This document shows, in pieces, positions 43,982 through 52,521 of a stretch of 64,000 bases of DNA. Where the stretch lies: NCBI RefSeq assembly GCF_000718015.1, contig NZ_JODY01000002.1, forward strand, positions 1 to 64,000. The letters run 5' to 3'. The position numbers and the translations under genes are program-made. The stretch comes from Streptomyces catenulae (GTDB lineage: Bacteria > Actinomycetota > Actinomycetes > Streptomycetales > Streptomycetaceae). The notes beneath the pieces are model-generated. The model was not told the origin of the DNA. It saw only the letters and a list, made by a program, of their open reading frames with translations, and did not search any database. Every line of letters begins with the position of its first letter. The first letter of the stretch is position 1.

Positions 43982-44009
43982 GGGGCGGGGCCGGTGACGG
44001 CGCCGCCCC
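43982..44009. terminator. Terminator after the biosynthetic operon
   Basis: A 12-bp stem with one mismatch (43982-43993 with 43998-44009) and GTGA loop lies 22 bp after the dioxygenase stop, between convergent genes. Confidence 0.7.
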
Positions 44010-44018
44010 GGCGGGGGC

Positions 44019-44858
44019 TCAGCGCTCCGCGGCGCCGCCCGGCCCGCTGAAGTCCGGGCTGCCGAAGTCCGGGCTCGCGAAGTCCGGACTGGCGAAATCG
44101 GGGCTGGCGAAATCGGGCGCGCTGTAGCCGGGACCCGTACGGGGCCGCTTTTCGCCCGGCGACGCGTCCGGCTCGGGCCGGGGCTCCGCCGCGGCGTCGC
44201 CCAGCCGGGCCCGCAGGAACGGCAGCAGCCCGCGGGTGAGCAGCGCCTCCTGGTAGGCCGTCAGGGCGCGGGCCACCTCGGCGTCCGCCGCCGAACGGCT
44301 GCCCGCCGACGGGCGGTTGCGGGCGGCGACCACCACCATCCACAGCAGGCCGCAGAGCGTCGCCACCGCCGCGACCCCGGCCGCGATCTCCCCCGCGACG
44401 ATCAGCTCGTCGGCGAACTGCCCGCGCAGCCCGACACCCCGCAGCAGGAACCCGAGCAGCAGGAAGATCGCCGCGGCCACCGCCGCCAGCCCCGGTACGA
44501 GCACCCCGAGCGCGGGCAGCACACCGCCGGTGGCCCCGCTCGACGGGCGGCGGACCACTGGACGGACCGGTCGGGGTGCGGGGCGGGCGTCGGCGAGGCG
44601 GCGGTAGGTGCGGTACTCCTGCTCGGCCGCGGCGGCGATGACGGCGACCGAGCTGAGCGCATCGGCGCGCAGCTGCCCGGCGTCGGGGTCGCCGCCCGCC
44701 CGGCGCAGCCCCTCGGCCATCTCGCGGGTGGCCAGCGCGCGGTCCAGGAGCTTCGGGAAGTCCGCCTCGTCCGGCAGCTGGAACATATCGGTCGTCGTCA
44801 CATCAACCCCCGTGGTCGGTGCGGTCGGAAGGGTGGTGCGGGGTCTCTCGTCAGCCAC
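44019..44858 (-). CDS. Two-helix membrane protein with SPDF-repeat tail
   Basis: A 279-residue protein of unknown function. The N-terminal 120 residues are helical and charged (EQEYRTYRRLADARP); two transmembrane helices follow (around VLVPGLAAVAAAIFLLLGFL and EIAAGVAAVATLCGLLWMVV). The C-terminal 25 residues are five (A/S/G)SPDF-like pentapeptides. GTG 44858 is preferred because GTGGCTGA overlaps the tatA stop codon, a coupling repeated at the ArsR-MgtA junction; a second possible start is GTG 44801. The gene is co-transcribed with tatA, which suggests a membrane-linked job, perhaps with protein export, but no homologue of known function is recognised. Confidence 0.7.
   Translation of the reverse strand: MADERPRTTLPTAPTTGVDVTTTDMFQLPDEADFPKLLDRALATREMAEGLRRAGGDPDAGQLRADALSSVAVIAAAAEQEYRTYRRLADARPAPRPVRPVVRRPSSGATGGVLPALGVLVPGLAAVAAAIFLLLGFLLRGVGLRGQFADELIVAGEIAAGVAAVATLCGLLWMVVVAARNRPSAGSRSAADAEVARALTAYQEALLTRGLLPFLRARLGDAAAEPRPEPDASPGEKRPRTGPGYSAPDFASPDFASPDFASPDFGSPDFSGPGGAAER
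44049..44123. repeat. Five tandem 15-bp coding repeats
   Basis: Five 15-bp units (44049-44123, each beginning GAA on the plus strand) encode the SPDF pentapeptides at the C-terminus of the preceding gene. Units 1-3 contain AAGTCCG and units 4-5 AAATCGG, so two sub-families have spread. Confidence 0.85.
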
Positions 44859-45261
44859 CGCCGGTCCCCCGGTCGGTGACGGGCACGGCTGCCGGGGCGG
44901 AGTCGCCGGACGCGGTGGGGCGGCCGGGGCCCGTCGCGGGCAGCGGGTGCGCGGTGGCCGTGGCCGGGCCACCGGGCTCCGGCGCCGGTGCGGCAGATGC
45001 CGGGGCGGAGGGCGCCGTGGCCGGGCCGGTGGTGGCGCCCGGGGCGTGGAAGGCGGCGTAGGGGGCGGCGGGCTCGGCGGGTCCGGACGGCGGTCCGGCT
45101 CCGGTGTCGTCGTTCTTCATCGCCTTGGTCTCGCTCTTGAGGATCCGCAGGGATTTACCCAACGCGCGTGCGGTGTCGGGGAGTTTGCGGGACCCGAAGA
45201 GCAGGATCACCACGATCCCCACCATCAGCAGGTGCCAGGGCTCGAGTCCGTTGCGCAGCAT
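44851..45261 (-). CDS. tatA: Sec-independent translocase TatA-type protein
   Basis: A 136-residue TatA/TatE component of twin-arginine translocation, which forms the pore for folded proteins. One N-terminal helix (LEPWHLLMVGIVVILLFGSR) is followed by the conserved FGSRKLPDTARALGKSLRI amphipathic helix with its FG-x-x-KLP hinge. The remaining 80 residues are a long Pro/Ala/Thr-rich tail. ATG 45261 was chosen because it precedes the helix directly and has GAGGCGG upstream. It is an extra copy away from tatC. Its stop overlaps the start of the SPDF-repeat membrane protein. It is divergent from the LCP gene. Confidence 0.88.
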   Translation of the reverse strand: MLRNGLEPWHLLMVGIVVILLFGSRKLPDTARALGKSLRILKSETKAMKNDDTGAGPPSGPAEPAAPYAAFHAPGATTGPATAPSAPASAAPAPEPGGPATATAHPLPATGPGRPTASGDSAPAAVPVTDRGTGGG

Positions 45262-45308
45262 CGCCGCCGCCTCTCGGATTGCCGGTCGCCGGTGGACCAG
45301 CACCGGCA

Positions 45309-45336
45309 TTTACTTGCTACATTGCGCAACTATACA
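45309..45336 (+). promoter_or_regulatory. Candidate promoter of the LCP gene
   Basis: TTTACT (45309-45314) and TATACA (45331-45336) are 16 nt apart in an AT-richer stretch between divergent tatA and the LCP gene. A TTGCGCAA palindrome (45322-45329) lies in the spacer and could be an operator. Confidence 0.45.
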
Positions 45337-45399
45337 ACTCTGGGTGGGGGATGAACCGCCTTCCCCGCAGGAAAAATCCGGGCAATTGAGGGTGCACAC

Positions 45400-46917
45400 G
45401 TGACAGGCAGCCATTCCGCACGCGACGGACGCCGCAACGGGGACAACGCCGCCCGGGGACGGCGCAGGCGCAGGCGCAGCAAGGCCCGGATAGCCGGGGT
45501 GACGACCGCGTCCTTCCTGGTCCTGGTGGCCGCCGGAGCCGGCTGGCTCTACCACCGGCTGGACGGCAACATCACCACGTTCGGCGCCGACGGCGTCAGC
45601 CGCGACCGGCCCGCCCCGAACACCGGCGGCAGCAACGTCCTGGTCATCGGCTCCGACTCGCGCTCCGGCAAGAACAGCGAGCTGGGCGGCGGCGAGGGCG
45701 ATGTGGGCCGCTCCGACACCGCGTTCCTGCTGCACATCTACGGTGACCGCAAGCACGCGCTCGCCGTGTCCGTCCCGCGCGACGCCCTCGTCGACATCCC
45801 GCCCTGCCGCCTCCCCGACGGCTCCTGGACCCAGCCGCGCACCAACACGATGTTCAACTCGGCGTTCACCGTGGGGGAGACCGCGGAGGGCAACCCCGCC
45901 TGCACCCAGAACACCGTCGAGAAGCTGACCGGGCTGCGCGTCGACCACACCGTGGTCGTCGACTTCAACGGCTTCGCGAAGATGACCGAGGCGGTCGGCG
46001 GCGTCCCGGTCTGCGTACCGCAGGACCTCTACCAGGGCGATCTCAATCCGAACCTCGGCCACCGCGGCAAGCGGATCTTCACCAAGGGCCAGCAGACCGT
46101 CGAGGGGCACAAGGCGCTGGACTACGTACGGCTGCGGCACGGCATCGGCGACGGCTCCGACATCGGCCGCATCAAGCGGCAACAGGCATTCGTCTCCGGG
46201 CTGATACGCAAGATCAAGGAGCAGGGCGTCAACCCCACCACGCTGCTGCCGCTCGCCACCGCAGCCACCGAATCCCTCACCGTCGACCCGGAACTGGGCA
46301 GCGCCCAGAAGCTGCTCTCGTTCGCGATGGGGCTCAAGGACATCGATCTGCACAACACCGCGTTCGTCACCGTGCCCTGGCGCTACCAGGGCGCCCGGGT
46401 CGCGATCGTGCACCCCGCCGCCGACACCCTGTGGGCGGCCCTGCGCGCCGACCGCACCCTCGACGGCAAGGACGCCGCCGGGGAGGGCGGCGCGAAGAAG
46501 AAGCAGGACGAGTCCGCGTCCCAGGAGCCCGTCTCCGGCGCCGGGATCGACGTCACCGTCCTCAACGGCACCCACACCCCCGGCCTCGGCTCCCGCGTCG
46601 CCGACACCCTGCGCTCCTCCGGCTTCACCGTCGCCTCCGCCACCACCGCCCCCTCCCAGGAGCACGCCACCACGGAGATCTCCTACGGCCCCGGCCAGGA
46701 GGAGAAGGCCCGCACCACCGCCCGGCTCTTCCCCGGCGCGGAACTCCACGAGGGCACCGCGCCCGGCATCACCGTCACGGTGGGCAGCTCCTACTCCGAA
46801 CCCTCCCCCGGCAGCACCGCCTCGGCGCCGCCCGCGGACGGCAAGGTGCCCACGGAGGTCTCCGACGACGCCCGCACCGCCGACGACGACGCCTGCGCCA
46901 AGCTGTCGTACGGCTGA
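45400..46917 (+). CDS. LytR-CpsA-Psr (LCP) family cell-wall polymer ligase
   Basis: A 505-residue membrane protein with a basic cytoplasmic N-terminus (RGRRRRRRSKAR), one transmembrane helix (about 33-50) and an extracellular LCP domain (about 80-330). LCP enzymes attach wall teichoic acids, arabinogalactan or capsule to peptidoglycan from a polyprenyl-phosphate donor. Motifs: NVLVIGSDSRSG, GRSDTAFLLHI, SVPRDALVDIP, YVRLRHGIGDGSDIGRIKRQ (phosphate-binding arginines). A LytR_C domain (about 375-470) follows, starting DVTVLNGTHTPGLGSRVAD. GTG 45400 has GAGGG nine bases upstream. The tail is Ser/Pro-rich. Confidence 0.92.
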   Translation: MTGSHSARDGRRNGDNAARGRRRRRRSKARIAGVTTASFLVLVAAGAGWLYHRLDGNITTFGADGVSRDRPAPNTGGSNVLVIGSDSRSGKNSELGGGEGDVGRSDTAFLLHIYGDRKHALAVSVPRDALVDIPPCRLPDGSWTQPRTNTMFNSAFTVGETAEGNPACTQNTVEKLTGLRVDHTVVVDFNGFAKMTEAVGGVPVCVPQDLYQGDLNPNLGHRGKRIFTKGQQTVEGHKALDYVRLRHGIGDGSDIGRIKRQQAFVSGLIRKIKEQGVNPTTLLPLATAATESLTVDPELGSAQKLLSFAMGLKDIDLHNTAFVTVPWRYQGARVAIVHPAADTLWAALRADRTLDGKDAAGEGGAKKKQDESASQEPVSGAGIDVTVLNGTHTPGLGSRVADTLRSSGFTVASATTAPSQEHATTEISYGPGQEEKARTTARLFPGAELHEGTAPGITVTVGSSYSEPSPGSTASAPPADGKVPTEVSDDARTADDDACAKLSYG

Positions 46918-46949
46918 CCGGGCGCGCGGCCCCGGTACGTACCGGTCAG
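46914..46949. terminator. Convergent terminator with internal palindrome
   Basis: CTGACCGG (46914-46921) pairs with CCGGTCAG (46942-46949), overlapping the stop codons of both the LCP and the MgtA genes. The perfect palindrome CGGTACGTACCG (46933-46944) lies inside. Confidence 0.55.
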
Positions 46950-49597
46950 CGGGTGTCCGGCACGTACCGCCGCCGGGCCCAGGCCAGCGCCGTCCCGTAG
47001 AGGGCGAGGACGGCGGCGAGCAGTGCGTAGTAGAGCAGCGGCGGCGCGGCCAGGCCCAGCGGCGGTCCCAGCGGGGAGAGCGGCAGCAGCAGACCGATGA
47101 CGGCGAGGACCGCCGCGGCGCACGGGACCGGACCCGGGCGGCCCCGCACGGTGAGGTGTCCGGCGCGCAGCAACAGCATCACCAGCGCCTGGGTGAAGAG
47201 GTTCTCGGTGAACCACGCGGCGTGGAAGACCTCCTCTCCCCCGGCGCCCGCGGTGTGCAGGGCGACCGCGAGGGCGGCGAACGTCGCGACGTCCGCCGCG
47301 GCGTTGATCACTCCGAACACCGTGATGAACCGCAGGAAGGCGCGCGGCCGCAGCGCCGCGGGCCCGCGCAGCACCCCGTCGCCCGGCCGGTCCAGCGCGA
47401 AGGCCAGCTGGGCGGCGTCGAAGCAGAGGTTCTGCACCAGGACCTGCGCGGGCAGCATCGGCAGGAACGACAGCAACAGCCCGGCGCCGAGCATCGCGAG
47501 GACGTTGCCGAGGTTGGACGAGAGGGTGATGCGCAGATACGCGGCGAGCGAGCCGCTGCTGTACCGCCCGGCGGCGACGGCCCGGCCGATGGCGGTCAGG
47601 TCCTTCTCCGCCAGCACCACGTCGGCGCCCTCCCGCGCCACCGTCACCGCCCCGCGCGGGGTGATGCCGACATCGGCGGCGTGCAGCGCGGGCACATCGT
47701 TGACGCCGTCGCCGAGGAAGCCGGTGACCTGCCCGGACCCGCGCAGCGCGGCGACGATCCGGGCCTTGTCGGCGGGGGCGCAGCGGGCCACGACGGTGGC
47801 GCCGTCGACGGCCGCGGCGAGCGCCGGTCCGTCCAGCTCCGCCAGCGCCGCGGCGGTCAGCACCTCACCGGGGTCGAGGCCCAGATCCCGGCAGACGCGG
47901 GCGGCGGTGCCCGGGTGGTCGCCGGTGAGGATCTTGACGCGGATGCCGCGCCGGGCCAGCACCCCGAGCGCATCGGCCGCCGACGGGGCGAGCGCGTCGC
48001 GCAGCGCGACGAAGCCGAGGAGGGTCAGCCCCCGCAGATCGGTCTCGCGGTACTCGCCGGTGCGGGCGGGGCGGTCCGCGACGGCGACGGCGAGCAGCCG
48101 CAGCCCGTCGTCGGTGTCCCGCGCCACCCGGGCGAGCAGCCGCGCCCGCCCCTCGTCGTCCAGTTCGGTGTCCGTACCGTCGCTGCGCGCCCGGGCGCAG
48201 CGGGCCAGCACGTCCTCGGCGGCGCCCTTGACGACGAGGGTGTGGGTGCCGAGCGCGCCGGGGCGGCGGACGACGGCGGCGGCGATCCGCCGCACCGGGT
48301 CGAAGGGGAGCGCCGCGACGCCGTCGTGGGCGAGCGGGTCGGCGCCCGCCTCCTCCGCGGCGGCGAGGACGGCCTCGTCGAGGGTGTCCGGGGCGGGCAG
48401 TTCGGCGAGTTCCAGGGTCCAGAAGCTGCCGACCGCCGCCCAGCGCAGCACGCCCGGGTCGGGACGCCCGCGGGCGTCCACGGCGTGTGCGACCAGCGGC
48501 CGGTCCTGGGTGAGGGTGCCGGTCTTGTCGAGGCAGAGGACCTGCATCGCGCCGAGGTCGTGGAGGGCGGGCAGCCGTTTGACGATGACCCCGCCGGTGC
48601 GGGCGAGCCGTGCGGCGCCGCGGGCCAGTGTCGCGGTGACGACGACCGGGAGCATCTCCGGGGTCAGGCCCACCGCGACGGCCACCGCGAACGGCAGCGT
48701 CTCCAGGCCCCGCCCGCGCACCGCCGCGTTGGCCATCAGCACCAGCGGCGGGGTCAGTAGCATGAAGCGGATGAGGGTCCAGGCGATGCCGTGGACGGAG
48801 CGGTCGAAGGCGGTCTCGGCGCGCCGCCGCCCGAGGGCGCGGTAGGCGGCGGCGAAGCGGGTGTCCGAGCCGGTGGCGACGACCAGTCCGGTGCCGCTGC
48901 CGGAGGCCACACTGCTGCCCTGGAAGCACAGATGCGGCGGGTCCGCGGCGTCGTCGTCCGACGGATCGTCGACGGGGTGCCGGGGCACCGGGGTGGACTC
49001 GCCGGTCAGCGACGCCTGGTGGACGGTGAGTCCGCTCGCCCGCAGCAGCCGCAGATCGGCGGGGACCAGATCGCCCGGCCCCAGCCGCACCACGTCGCCG
49101 ACGACCAACTCCTCGACGGGGATCTCCCGCACCCGGGGCGGGGCGTCGTCGTCCGGCCGCCGCTGCACCGTCGCCGTGGTGGCGACCATCTCGCGCAGCG
49201 CCGCCATCGCGCGTCCGGCGTGTGCCTCGCCGGAGGCGCGCAGCACACAGCTCACCCCGACCAGCACGGTGATCACACAGGCGGTGCCCCAGGACGCCAC
49301 GGCCGCCGAGACCAGGCCGAGGCAGAGCAGGACGGCGGTGAACGGGTCGCGCAGGCTGCGCAGGAAACGGCGCGGCCAGGACGGGGTGTGCCAGGCGGGG
49401 ACGGTGTTCTCGCCGTCGCGGACGAGCCGGGCGTCCGCCTCGGCCTCGGTGAGGCCACGTGGGCCGCTCGCCAGGCGGCGCATCAGCTGGAGCGGGGTGA
49501 GGGCGGCGCCGTCCGCGGCGCCCGTGCTCACCTCGGCGGGCGCCGGCCGGGGACCGGGCAGTCGGCCGGTGCCCGGTGCCGCGTCGGTCTCAGCCAC
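46946..49597 (-). CDS. mgtA: P-type ATPase, MgtA/MgtB (P3B) type
   Basis: An 883-residue cation-transporting P-type ATPase of the magnesium-importing subgroup. Visible elements: TGES actuator loop (near 198), VAVGLTPEMLPVVVTATLA (membrane ion site, P3B signature), phosphorylation D357 in CLDKTGTLTQD, nucleotide domain KGAAEDVL, and GFLGDGVNDVPAL. About ten transmembrane helices are present. GTG 49597 was chosen since its GTGGCTGA overlaps the stop of the ArsR gene, coupling the two. Regulation by an ArsR repressor rather than PhoPQ or a riboswitch hints at a metal-sensing operon; transport of another divalent cation is possible. Confidence 0.9.
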   Translation of the reverse strand: MAETDAAPGTGRLPGPRPAPAEVSTGAADGAALTPLQLMRRLASGPRGLTEAEADARLVRDGENTVPAWHTPSWPRRFLRSLRDPFTAVLLCLGLVSAAVASWGTACVITVLVGVSCVLRASGEAHAGRAMAALREMVATTATVQRRPDDDAPPRVREIPVEELVVGDVVRLGPGDLVPADLRLLRASGLTVHQASLTGESTPVPRHPVDDPSDDDAADPPHLCFQGSSVASGSGTGLVVATGSDTRFAAAYRALGRRRAETAFDRSVHGIAWTLIRFMLLTPPLVLMANAAVRGRGLETLPFAVAVAVGLTPEMLPVVVTATLARGAARLARTGGVIVKRLPALHDLGAMQVLCLDKTGTLTQDRPLVAHAVDARGRPDPGVLRWAAVGSFWTLELAELPAPDTLDEAVLAAAEEAGADPLAHDGVAALPFDPVRRIAAAVVRRPGALGTHTLVVKGAAEDVLARCARARSDGTDTELDDEGRARLLARVARDTDDGLRLLAVAVADRPARTGEYRETDLRGLTLLGFVALRDALAPSAADALGVLARRGIRVKILTGDHPGTAARVCRDLGLDPGEVLTAAALAELDGPALAAAVDGATVVARCAPADKARIVAALRGSGQVTGFLGDGVNDVPALHAADVGITPRGAVTVAREGADVVLAEKDLTAIGRAVAAGRYSSGSLAAYLRITLSSNLGNVLAMLGAGLLLSFLPMLPAQVLVQNLCFDAAQLAFALDRPGDGVLRGPAALRPRAFLRFITVFGVINAAADVATFAALAVALHTAGAGGEEVFHAAWFTENLFTQALVMLLLRAGHLTVRGRPGPVPCAAAVLAVIGLLLPLSPLGPPLGLAAPPLLYYALLAAVLALYGTALAWARRRYVPDTR

Positions 49598-49946
49598 CGA
49601 AGCGGCGGGCGCCGGACGCGTGCTGCCCGCCGCGGTCGGCGAGCCGTCCGACGAGCAGCCGGACGACGGCCACCACATCGGGGTCGTCGACGAGGTAGAC
49701 GACGCGGCGGCCCTCGCGGCGCGAGCGGACCAGACCGGCCAGTTTCAGCTTGGACAGATGCTGGCTGACGGCGGGCAGCGCACCGCCGACGCGCTCGGCG
49801 AGCCCGCTGACGTCGCTCTCGCCCTGGGTGAGCGCCCAGACGAGGTGCAGCCGCGGCGGTGAGGCCAGCAGGCCGAACATTCCGGCCGCCTCGGCCAGCA
49901 CCTCGGCGGACGGATCCGCCCCGCCGCCCTCGATGCCCCTTGTCAC
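49590..49946 (-). CDS. ArsR-family metalloregulator
   Basis: A 118-residue ArsR/SmtB winged-helix repressor. The DNA-binding segment is DVSGLAERVGGALPAVSQHL with the wing SRREGRRVVYLVDDPDVVAV. The canonical CVC metal box in alpha-3 is absent (LTQGESDVSG); possible ligands are H110 and nearby residues in the C-terminal DRGGQHASGARR and the final helix, so the metal is not predictable. GTG 49946 gives the normal family length. Its stop overlaps the MgtA start, so repressor and transporter form one autoregulated unit. It is divergent from a DUF779 gene, with 167 bp between them. Confidence 0.85.
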   Translation of the reverse strand: MTRGIEGGGADPSAEVLAEAAGMFGLLASPPRLHLVWALTQGESDVSGLAERVGGALPAVSQHLSKLKLAGLVRSRREGRRVVYLVDDPDVVAVVRLLVGRLADRGGQHASGARRFGG

Positions 49947-50113
49947 TGCCGTCTCCGTCCCCCTGGGCGTATGCCTCGTACCGAAGGGACAGTCTAGAGC
50001 CGCGGGGCAAGGCGGCACCGGGCGGTGCAACGTCGGTGCAACGCGGCGGCGGGTTGGCTGGGGCGCGGGTTCGCGCGGGAGCGGCCCCGGGGCGACGGAC
50101 GGGAGGTCCACGG

Positions 50114-50527
50114 ATGGACGGGACGGGAAGCGGGCCGGACGGTGCGGCGGCGCGGGTGGCGGTGACGGAGGCAGCCGCCGGGCTGCTGCGGCGGCTGCGG
50201 GCGGCGCACGGGCCGTTGATGTTCCACCAGTCCGGCGGGTGCTGCGACGGCAGCGCGCCGATGTGCTTCCCGGCCGGGGAGTTCCGCACCGGCGCGTCGG
50301 ATGTGCTGCTGGAGCGTCTGACGGTGGCCGGGGTGGCGGAGCCGGTGGAGTTCTGGATGGCGGCCGACCAGTTCGCCCGCTGGCGTCACACCCGGCTGAT
50401 CGTGGACGTCGTCCCGGGCCGGGGCAGCGGCTTCTCCCTGGAGGCGCCGGAGGGGGTGCGGTTCCTGATCCGCTCGCGGCTGCTGGCGGAGAAAGAAGAA
50501 CGGCCGGGCGGCACGGACGCGCCCTAG
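50114..50527 (+). CDS. DUF779 family protein
   Basis: A 137-residue small protein of the DUF779 family, commonly encoded beside aldehyde dehydrogenases and of unknown function. The core starts VAVTEAAAGLLRRLRAAHG, followed by LMFHQSGGCCDGSAPMCFP, where the CC and later C residues look like a metal site; the C-terminal RHTRLIVDVVPGRGSGFSLE is also typical. ATG 50114 follows GGGAGG (50101-50106). No aldehyde dehydrogenase is adjacent here. It is divergent from the ArsR gene and convergent with the nitroreductase. Confidence 0.83.
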   Translation: MDGTGSGPDGAAARVAVTEAAAGLLRRLRAAHGPLMFHQSGGCCDGSAPMCFPAGEFRTGASDVLLERLTVAGVAEPVEFWMAADQFARWRHTRLIVDVVPGRGSGFSLEAPEGVRFLIRSRLLAEKEERPGGTDAP

Positions 50528-50558
50528 GGCGTATCCCGTCGGTCTCGGCCACTGGCGG

Positions 50559-51224
50559 TCACATTCCGAGGAAACGCACCGTCTCCGTCAGGTCCGCCCG
50601 CCCGGTACGCAGCCGTGGGACGCCTTCCTTCTCGTACCCCACCGAGATGCCGCAGAACAGCACCCGCCCGTCATCGGCTCCGACTGTTCGGCCGACGGTC
50701 TCGCGGTACACGGTCCACATCACCTGGGGGCAGCTGTGCACCCCTTCCGCCCTCAGCAACAACATGACCGTCTGCAGGTACATCCCCACGTCGGCCCACT
50801 GCCCGGGCCCCATCGTCCGGTCGAGGTAGCAGAACAGGACGGTCGGCGCCCCGAACGCCGCCACGTTCAAGGTGGCGATCTTCCGGGGCCGGTCGGGGTC
50901 GTCGCGCTCGATGCCCAGCGCCTCGTAGCGCTGAGCCGCCGCAGCGGCGAAGCGGTCCCGATACGGCGCGGTCAGTCCGTCCGGGTACATCGGATACTCC
51001 CGCTCGTCCCCCGGGTCTCCCGCCAGCGCCCTGGCCCTCGCGCGCCGCTTCAGCTCGGCCAGCGGCTCGCCGCTCACGACGTACAGGTGCCACGGCTGGA
51101 GGTTCCCGCTGGACGGGGACCGCGTCGCCGCGGTCAGCACCCGTTCGAGGATCTCCCTGGACACCGGCTCGTCGCTGAACGCCCGTACAGCCCGGCGGCT
51201 GTCCACGGCCTCGTACACATCCAT
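50559..51224 (-). CDS. Nitroreductase-family flavoprotein
   Basis: A 221-residue FMN-dependent oxidoreductase of the nitroreductase fold, active as a cytoplasmic dimer. SRRAVRAFSDEPVSREILER and TRSPSSGNLQPWHLYVVSG form the N-terminal FMN-binding region; GQWADVGMYLQTVMLLLRAEGV is the dimer helix, and FCGISVGYEKEG the C-terminal FMN loop. Such enzymes reduce nitro groups, quinones or act as dehalogenase/dehydrogenase-like proteins; the substrate is unknown. ATG 51224 gives the usual family length. Confidence 0.88.
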   Translation of the reverse strand: MDVYEAVDSRRAVRAFSDEPVSREILERVLTAATRSPSSGNLQPWHLYVVSGEPLAELKRRARARALAGDPGDEREYPMYPDGLTAPYRDRFAAAAAQRYEALGIERDDPDRPRKIATLNVAAFGAPTVLFCYLDRTMGPGQWADVGMYLQTVMLLLRAEGVHSCPQVMWTVYRETVGRTVGADDGRVLFCGISVGYEKEGVPRLRTGRADLTETVRFLGM

Positions 51225-51308
51225 GTCTGTGCGTCCTCTCCGTCGACCGGGAGCCTCACCGTATGCACCGGTCGGCGGCGGGCGGCGCCGGGGGCGGACA
51301 TGGCGAGA

Positions 51309-51334
51309 CCCCGCGCACGGGGGATGACGCGGGG
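51309..51334. terminator. Candidate hairpin between minus-strand genes
   Basis: CCCCGCG (51309-51315) pairs with CGCGGGG (51328-51334) around a 12-nt loop. It lies between the start of the nitroreductase gene and the end of the next minus-strand gene, where it could terminate transcription from the latter. Confidence 0.45.
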
Positions 51335-51411
51335 CCTCACTCGGGATAACGGTGCGGGGGCCGTCCGGGTTCCCCTTCCGCGGAAAAAATGAGGGACGAT
51401 TTTTTCGGCGG

Positions 51412-52359
51412 TCACGCCTCGTCGTCGACCAACCGCTCCAGCATGTGCTGGAAATCGCCGTCCACGACCACCCGCAGCCCCGCCCCGTCCGGCTCGCTGA
51501 GCGGTGTCATCACTCCGCGGCGCCACCAGAACACATGGGGGCTGATGGCGCCCGCGGCGTCCTGGTACCCGGCGGCGGCGAACTCCGCCATCCCCTGGAG
51601 CGCCGGGATGACCTGGGCGTCGCAGATGCGGTGGAAGCCGAGCTGGTGGCGGAAGGGCAGCGCGACGAGGGCGCCGTCGGCGGTCAGCGGGGTGCCCATG
51701 AGCCGTTCGACCAGTTCGCCGAGGACCAGGACCCGGCTGGCGGTGAAGAACGAGTCGCCGAAGAGGACGTCGAAGGAGGCGCCGTCCGGGCGGCGGACCG
51801 TCTCGTGGCCCTCGACCGGCAGGGCGCGCAGATTGTTCAGGGCGCGGATCCGCAGCTCGGCGATGTCCCCGACGTCCCGCAGCGAGTCCTCGCTCAGCAT
51901 CTGTACGGCGTCGGGCAGGTCGAGCGCCAGCACCTCCCGCAGCCCCTCGGCGGGCTCGTGGCCGTAGCGGAACGCGTCGGAGGCGGGCAGGGTCTCCTCG
52001 GCGACGACGCGGGGGTAGAGGCAGGCGCGGATCTCGTCGGTGGAGAGGATCTCCAGCGGCTGCGGGCCGTCCATGGTGCGCAGGACCTTGCCGACGTGGT
52101 CGCGGATCAGACCGGGCCAGCTGCGCTCGCCGCGGCGGTCGCGGTGGCAGACGGCGGCGAGGTTGCCGAGGCCGAACCGGCGGCCGCCGGAGTCGGTGAC
52201 GACGCCCGCGTAGACGGTGACCTCCAGGCCCTGTTCGGCGAATGCCTGGCGGACCTGGGAGCGGAAGACGCCGCCCTCTCTGTCCGAGAAGAAGGAGAAC
52301 TCCCCGTCGCGTGGCAGGTCACGGGGATCCCGCTTCGGTCCTCGGCGGAACAGGCCCAT
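51412..52359 (-). CDS. Conserved actinobacterial protein of unknown function
   Basis: A 315-residue soluble protein with no signal peptide or membrane segment. It begins MGLFRRGPKRDP; recognisable blocks are GEFSFFSDREGGVFRSQVRQ, IAELRIRALNNLRALPVEGH and a C-terminal part rich in hydrophobic beta-like stretches (ADGALVALPFRHQLGFHRI). The arrangement of a long alpha/beta protein with an ALNNL helix loosely recalls DUF1444-type proteins, but I would not assign it. ATG 52359 follows a very good GGGAGGA site. It is a single gene on the minus strand. Confidence 0.7.
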   Translation of the reverse strand: MGLFRRGPKRDPRDLPRDGEFSFFSDREGGVFRSQVRQAFAEQGLEVTVYAGVVTDSGGRRFGLGNLAAVCHRDRRGERSWPGLIRDHVGKVLRTMDGPQPLEILSTDEIRACLYPRVVAEETLPASDAFRYGHEPAEGLREVLALDLPDAVQMLSEDSLRDVGDIAELRIRALNNLRALPVEGHETVRRPDGASFDVLFGDSFFTASRVLVLGELVERLMGTPLTADGALVALPFRHQLGFHRICDAQVIPALQGMAEFAAAGYQDAAGAISPHVFWWRRGVMTPLSEPDGAGLRVVVDGDFQHMLERLVDDEA

Positions 52360-52466
52360 CTCGTCCTCCCGGCGACGGCCACGTACGACGGCCACGAAAG
52401 GCCGATCGTAACGGGTGGGCCGGGGCGCCGTTCACCGCGTGCGCCGCGTGGTGCGGATGCGCGGTG

Positions 52467-52505
52467 CCCGGACGGTCGGACCGGCTGCGGAACCGGCCGT
52501 CCGGG
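52467..52505 (-). terminator. Terminator after the LPMO gene
   Basis: CCCGGACGG (52467-52475) pairs with CCGTCCGGG (52497-52505), with an inner CCGG/CCGG helix and a 5-nt bulge. It lies just downstream of the LPMO stop codon on the minus strand. Confidence 0.6.
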
Positions 52506-52521
52506 CGGGGGCGGGGTGCGC

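Noticed and set aside
44049..44123. CRISPR or mobile-element repeat
   Set aside because: The 15-bp units are in frame within a gene and encode a pentapeptide repeat.
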